Shown here in pieces: positions 7,301 through 8,639 of a stretch of 8,639 nt of DNA. Each line of letters opens with the position of its first letter. The first letter of the stretch is position 1. A model generated the notes under the pieces. The model was not told where the DNA came from and ran no database searches. It saw only the letters and a program-made list of their open reading frames with translations. The DNA is taken from contig DBMH01000324.1 of assembly GCA_002297645.1 (NCBI GenBank), positions 1,004 through 9,642 on the forward strand. The letters are read 5' to 3'. The DNA is from Rhodanobacteraceae bacterium UBA703. GTDB taxonomy: Bacteria; Pseudomonadota; Gammaproteobacteria; Xanthomonadales; Rhodanobacteraceae. Position numbers and translations under genes: made by a program.

Positions 7301-8068
7301 GGCGGTGCCGCCAAGGCGGGCGACCAGCCCATCGTGTTCAATCCGACGGCGTTGCGCGATGCGCAGACGCGCGGACCGATCCTCGTATTCGGGACCGGCA
7401 AGTACCTGGGCAAGGACGATCGCACGACGGCGATCCCCGAGCAGGCCTTCTATGGCATCCGCGATTACGGAGCGAGGTGGGAGCACTATCCCATCAGCGT
7501 GGGGCAACTCGTCACGCAGACCATGGAGCAGGGCGTTGGCAACGCGCGGGCGATCACCGGTTTCGTCAAGCCGGACAATCCGCCGACATCGGATGTGCCC
7601 CTCATGCAGCTGAAGACCCAGGAGGACGGCAAGGCGGTCGTCAAGTCGGTCGCCGCCAACGGCTGGCGTATTCGCCTGAACGAGCCGACGGAGAAGGGCG
7701 AGAGGGCACAGCGCCGGGCCATTCCGTTGCCGACGGTCAACGTGGCGCTTCTCTACGGATTGATACCGAAGAGCGACGACCCGTGCGATCCGGGCGCGCG
7801 TTATTCGATCATGGCACTCGACGCCGGAACGGGGCAGGCGCTCTGGAGCGGGACCGGTATCGACGATGGCCGCGGACTGGTCGGGTCGGTCCTGTCGGCT
7901 CCCTCTCCGCCCAGCGATCCGGTCGTGAAGCGCGGCGGCGGCGGCGGCGTGATCGTCGGACTTCCTCCCGGCCTTCCGCCCGCCGTCAAGGACGCGCTGG
8001 ATGAAATCATGAGGCGTGCCCTGCCGCCATGGCATCGCAGTGCATGGCGCGAGTTGCTCGGCTGGTAG
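4316..8068 (+). CDS. pilY1: Type IV pilus tip adhesin and biogenesis factor PilY1
   Basis: PilY1 (PilC family) is exported, sits at the pilus tip on PilX and PilW, mediates adhesion and mechanosensing, and controls extension and retraction. The 1250-residue protein begins with a Sec signal peptide (basic MNRTR, hydrophobic 12-23), probably cut after Ala29 (SHA-Q). The N-terminal part is von Willebrand factor A-like: VVLTFDDSGSM has the DxSxS metal site (D59, S61, S63), and QMTDGLWNG (D330) fits a later metal-site strand. Cysteines C86, C161 and C320 lie in this part. The C-terminal PilC/PilY1 propeller starts near 679 (LLGAVVNGEPSYV) and includes NDGMLHAFDADTGKEHWAF (739-757), the calcium-type loop D952-D960 followed by LVYAGDLAGNLWRFNI, and VFGTGKYLG. 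The end is Gly/Pro rich and closes with AWRELLGW, like the family's SWREL tail. No RGD is present. GGGAAG-like GGGAAG at 4302-4307, 8 bases before the ATG, is a plausible ribosome binding site. Confidence 0.96.
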   Translation: MNRTRSFFSRSLTAIAISLLVGLSHSSHAQLASEGTVDLLTTPPELTANVAPNVVLTFDDSGSMAWTYMPDQRPYDSAAWGNPFQCAAVINPNAAASAPESWPMNGVYYNPKSTYLPPQKADGTQFLDAPFTAAWDNGILKNRPVAPSTSTTRNLTTYSFCGKAGAGYFVYTGPALALDATSGKLTATSLTNLYKSGNWTWTTLPSAQQQNFANWYSYYRTRNMAAITAVSRAYASFDKSIRVAWQNINTNWLAANTTKVLPFEGTTRTSFYNDWLFQIGANGGTPNQAAAVRVGQLFQVKTGYDTNPYWDNTAQKELSCRKNFHIQMTDGLWNGSVATTTSNDTSPLPRPLPDGRSYEKIAQSKIFWNEDGPDNRSMADIAFHYWATDLRPDFKNNEQTKLKVRPYLLDRTTGVTGNKPLALGDNWLENKEIYWNPANDPATWPHLVQFMIGFGVDGTIPKTAKNYEQLRLGQISWPTTVLGTDDGRKIDDMWHAALNSRGEFFAAANPTELIEALQKIIASVVAQSTASTPASVSLPILTGGNSAYQGGYDSGNWSGSFRRSMLDAAGMPADVVWDAGCILTGGSCSGAPAGGSARDPNSRIIVTSDGSASGRAFRWSSLTALQQNALNQKPGAAACAGTGTTNCDGYGSARLNYLRGARDNETGTAVPPMRVRTSLLGAVVNGEPSYVSSPRGGYYDTFPVDSPEFKAAAESEEKSYAGYQNAQRARRPMTYVGANDGMLHAFDADTGKEHWAFVPDTIIRNGRIAKSTARDASLVPGVDSMPRERDVFIKGKWRTILLGSLRLGGRGLYALDVTTPVMASETAATGTDGLVLWEFSSGTTASSDADAPCVAGARTCASLGYTYDSANVARIAYQDKWVAVVSSGYFPSNLDAAAAPGDRTEAAAKRTSLLVIDLETGQLIREIRTSLAPQQKPAGFRTFGLSTPMVYDVGSDQVDDLVYAGDLAGNLWRFNIASSDPQNWTVDLMFTTYGNGGAAKAGDQPIVFNPTALRDAQTRGPILVFGTGKYLGKDDRTTAIPEQAFYGIRDYGARWEHYPISVGQLVTQTMEQGVGNARAITGFVKPDNPPTSDVPLMQLKTQEDGKAVVKSVAANGWRIRLNEPTEKGERAQRRAIPLPTVNVALLYGLIPKSDDPCDPGARYSIMALDAGTGQALWSGTGIDDGRGLVGSVLSAPSPPSDPVVKRGGGGGVIVGLPPGLPPAVKDALDEIMRRALPPWHRSAWRELLGW

Positions 8069-8075
8069 GCTGCGT

Positions 8076-8101
8076 GGCCTCGCGGGAATTCCCGCGAGGC
8101 C
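8076..8101. repeat. Perfect 26-bp palindrome between pilY1 and pilE
   Basis: The sequence is fully self-complementary around GGGAATTCCC, with arms GGCCTCGCGGGAA and TTCCCGCGAGGCC. It starts 8 bases after the pilY1 stop and ends 22 bases before the pilE start. In RNA it could fold as an 11-bp GC-rich stem with an AAUU loop. No T-run follows (the next bases are CGCTCAATTT), so it is not a standard intrinsic terminator. It could slow RNA polymerase, protect the 3' end of the upstream message, or be a repeat found elsewhere in the genome. The pilE ribosome binding site at 8113-8118 is outside the stem. Confidence 0.85.
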
Positions 8102-8112
8102 CGCTCAATTTC

Positions 8113-8118
8113 GAGGGG
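8113..8118 (+). promoter_or_regulatory. Strong ribosome binding site of pilE
   Basis: GAGGGG lies 5 bases before ATG 8124, within GAGGGGGA. It is the best ribosome binding site in the operon and fixes the pilE start with a 10-residue leader. Confidence 0.7.
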
Positions 8119-8123
8119 GATTC

Positions 8124-8540
8124 ATGACGATTCGCAGGAGCTGGACCCGGGGTTTCACATTGGTCGAGCTGATGATCGTCGTCGCGATCGTCGCGATCAT
8201 CGCAGCGGTTGCGTACCCGAGCTACACGAACTATGTGCAGCGCACGCGTCGTGCTGACGGCAAGGAATTCCTCCTGCGCGTCGCCGCGGCACAGGAACGC
8301 TACTACACCCGGTTCAATCGATACGGCGAGATCGCCGATCTCGGAGTAGGGGCGGGAGACTCGGATGAGGGCTTCTACTCCGTCGCCGTCGCGCTGGGCG
8401 ACGCCGACCAGAGCTATACCCTCACGGCGGCTCCTCAGGGACTGCAAGTCAAGGACCAGTGCGGTGACCTGACGCTCACCAATACCGGCTTCAAGGACTG
8501 GAGCGGTGCCAAGCCGCCGACCAACGGGAAGTGCTGGTAA
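8124..8540 (+). CDS. pilE: Type IV pilus minor pilin PilE
   Basis: PilE is the last minor pilin of the cluster and is thought to link the tip complex to the major pilin shaft. The 138-residue prepilin has a 10-residue basic leader (MTIRRSWTRG), then FTLVELMIVVAIVAIIAAVAYPSY with Glu15 at +5, so PilD cleavage after Gly10 is expected. The segment YVQRTRRADGKEFLLRVAAAQERYYTRFNRY that follows is very typical of PilE proteins. C113 and C137 are positioned to close the C-terminal disulfide loop (D-region) of type IVa pilins. A strong ribosome binding site precedes the start. Unlike P. aeruginosa, no pilY2 lies between pilY1 and pilE. The gene is 55 bases after pilY1 and probably in the same transcript, although the palindrome between them could alter its level. 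The main pilin would be longer-known PilA in other loci; the location behind pilY1 argues for a minor pilin here. Confidence 0.94.
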   Translation: MTIRRSWTRGFTLVELMIVVAIVAIIAAVAYPSYTNYVQRTRRADGKEFLLRVAAAQERYYTRFNRYGEIADLGVGAGDSDEGFYSVAVALGDADQSYTLTAAPQGLQVKDQCGDLTLTNTGFKDWSGAKPPTNGKCW

Positions 8541-8564
8541 GGAAATTTCGCGGGCCTCGAGCGG

Positions 8565-8589
8565 GCGCGTGGCTTGTGCAAGGACGCGC
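8565..8589. repeat. Imperfect dyad between pilE and the tRNA, overlapping the -35 element
   Basis: GCGCGT 8565-8570 pairs with ACGCGC 8584-8589, and CTTG 8573-8576 pairs with CAAG 8579-8582 inside it, leaving a bulge of two bases on one side and one on the other. It could be a hairpin ending the pilE message, but no T-run follows. It could also be an operator, because it covers the -35 hexamer of the tRNA promoter. The symmetry is visible; the role is inference. Confidence 0.4.
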
Positions 8590-8602
8590 GGCTGTCTATA
8601 CT
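8574..8602 (+). promoter_or_regulatory. Sigma70-type promoter of the tRNA gene
   Basis: TTGTGC at 8574-8579 (three of six consensus bases, including the important TTG) is followed after exactly 17 bases by TATACT at 8597-8602 (five of six). A start near 8609 would be about 5 bases before the mature tRNA. The stretch after the -10, CCGCGCCCCTC, is entirely C and G except for one T near its end. Such a GC-rich discriminator is typical of stable RNA promoters under ppGpp (stringent) control. Confidence 0.7.
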
Positions 8603-8613
8603 CCGCGCCCCTC

Positions 8614-8639
8614 GCCGGAGTAGCTCAGTTGGTAGAGCG
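8614..8639 (+). tRNA. tRNA gene, 5' part only, isotype not determinable
   Basis: The 26 bases up to the window end fit a tRNA 5' half: acceptor strand GCCGGAG (8614-8620), TA at positions 8-9, D stem GCTC (8623-8626), D loop AGTTGGTA with the invariant GG, D stem GAGC (8635-8638) and base 26. The anticodon lies beyond the window. The acceptor resembles some bacterial tRNA-Thr or tRNA-Phe genes, but this cannot be settled here. Confidence 0.88.

Noticed and set aside
5924..8035. 703-codon open frame on the minus strand opposite pilY1
   Set aside because: It is an antisense shadow of a GC-rich gene. Its translation is rich in Arg, Ala, Gly and His with no recognisable domain, while the + strand frame is a clear PilY1.
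8069..8123. A pilY2 gene or other small ORF between pilY1 and pilE
   Set aside because: The gap is 55 bases, half of it palindrome, with no room for a gene.
1..8639. CRISPR array, insertion sequence, toxin-antitoxin or phage genes
   Set aside because: I found no regularly spaced repeats, transposase or terminal inverted repeats, and every long gene is explained by ispH or type IV pilus families.

Overview
This GC-rich window reads as the minor pilin operon of a type IVa pilus, preceded by the end of ispH and followed by the first bases of a tRNA gene. All genes lie on the + strand. The gene set and order (ispH, then fimT/fimU, pilV, pilW, pilX, pilY1, pilE) are typical of Gammaproteobacteria and Betaproteobacteria. 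In Pseudomonas aeruginosa and xanthomonads, as I recall, the minor pilin cluster also lies next to ispH (lytB). The strong similarity of the IspH fragment to the E. coli protein agrees with this, but the genus cannot be named from the sequence alone.

Layout: 1-855 is ispH without about its first 31 codons. 856-1074 is a 219-base intergenic region that probably holds the operon promoter, a spaced direct repeat and a perfect 16-bp palindrome. 1075-4282 holds four tightly packed minor pilin genes (fimT/fimU-like, pilV, pilW, pilX), with gaps of 11 and 9 bases and one 4-base overlap. 4316-8068 is pilY1, the large tip adhesin. A 55-base gap with a perfect 26-bp palindrome separates it from pilE at 8124-8540. 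A well-formed sigma70-type promoter at 8574-8602 then leads into a tRNA whose first 26 bases (8614-8639) are present. No stretch over 300 bases lacks a gene.

How the genes work together: in this family the FimU/FimT, PilV, PilW, PilX and PilE proteins are made as prepilins, trimmed by the prepilin peptidase PilD, and assembled at the pilus tip, where they prime pilus polymerisation and carry PilY1. Prepilin cleavage sites are visible in all five small proteins. Glutamate +5 is present in FimT/FimU, PilV, PilW and PilE and absent from PilX, as expected for the subunit at the very tip. PilY1 has a Sec signal peptide, an N-terminal von Willebrand factor A-like part with DxSxS, and the C-terminal PilC/PilY1 beta-propeller. 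The major pilin, PilD, the motor ATPases and the secretin are not in this window.

I see no undescribed system here. The items worth a second look are small: the palindromes and repeats in the three non-coding gaps, the unusually long PilW, the missing GRxR motif in the FimT-like protein, and the degenerate calcium loop of PilY1.
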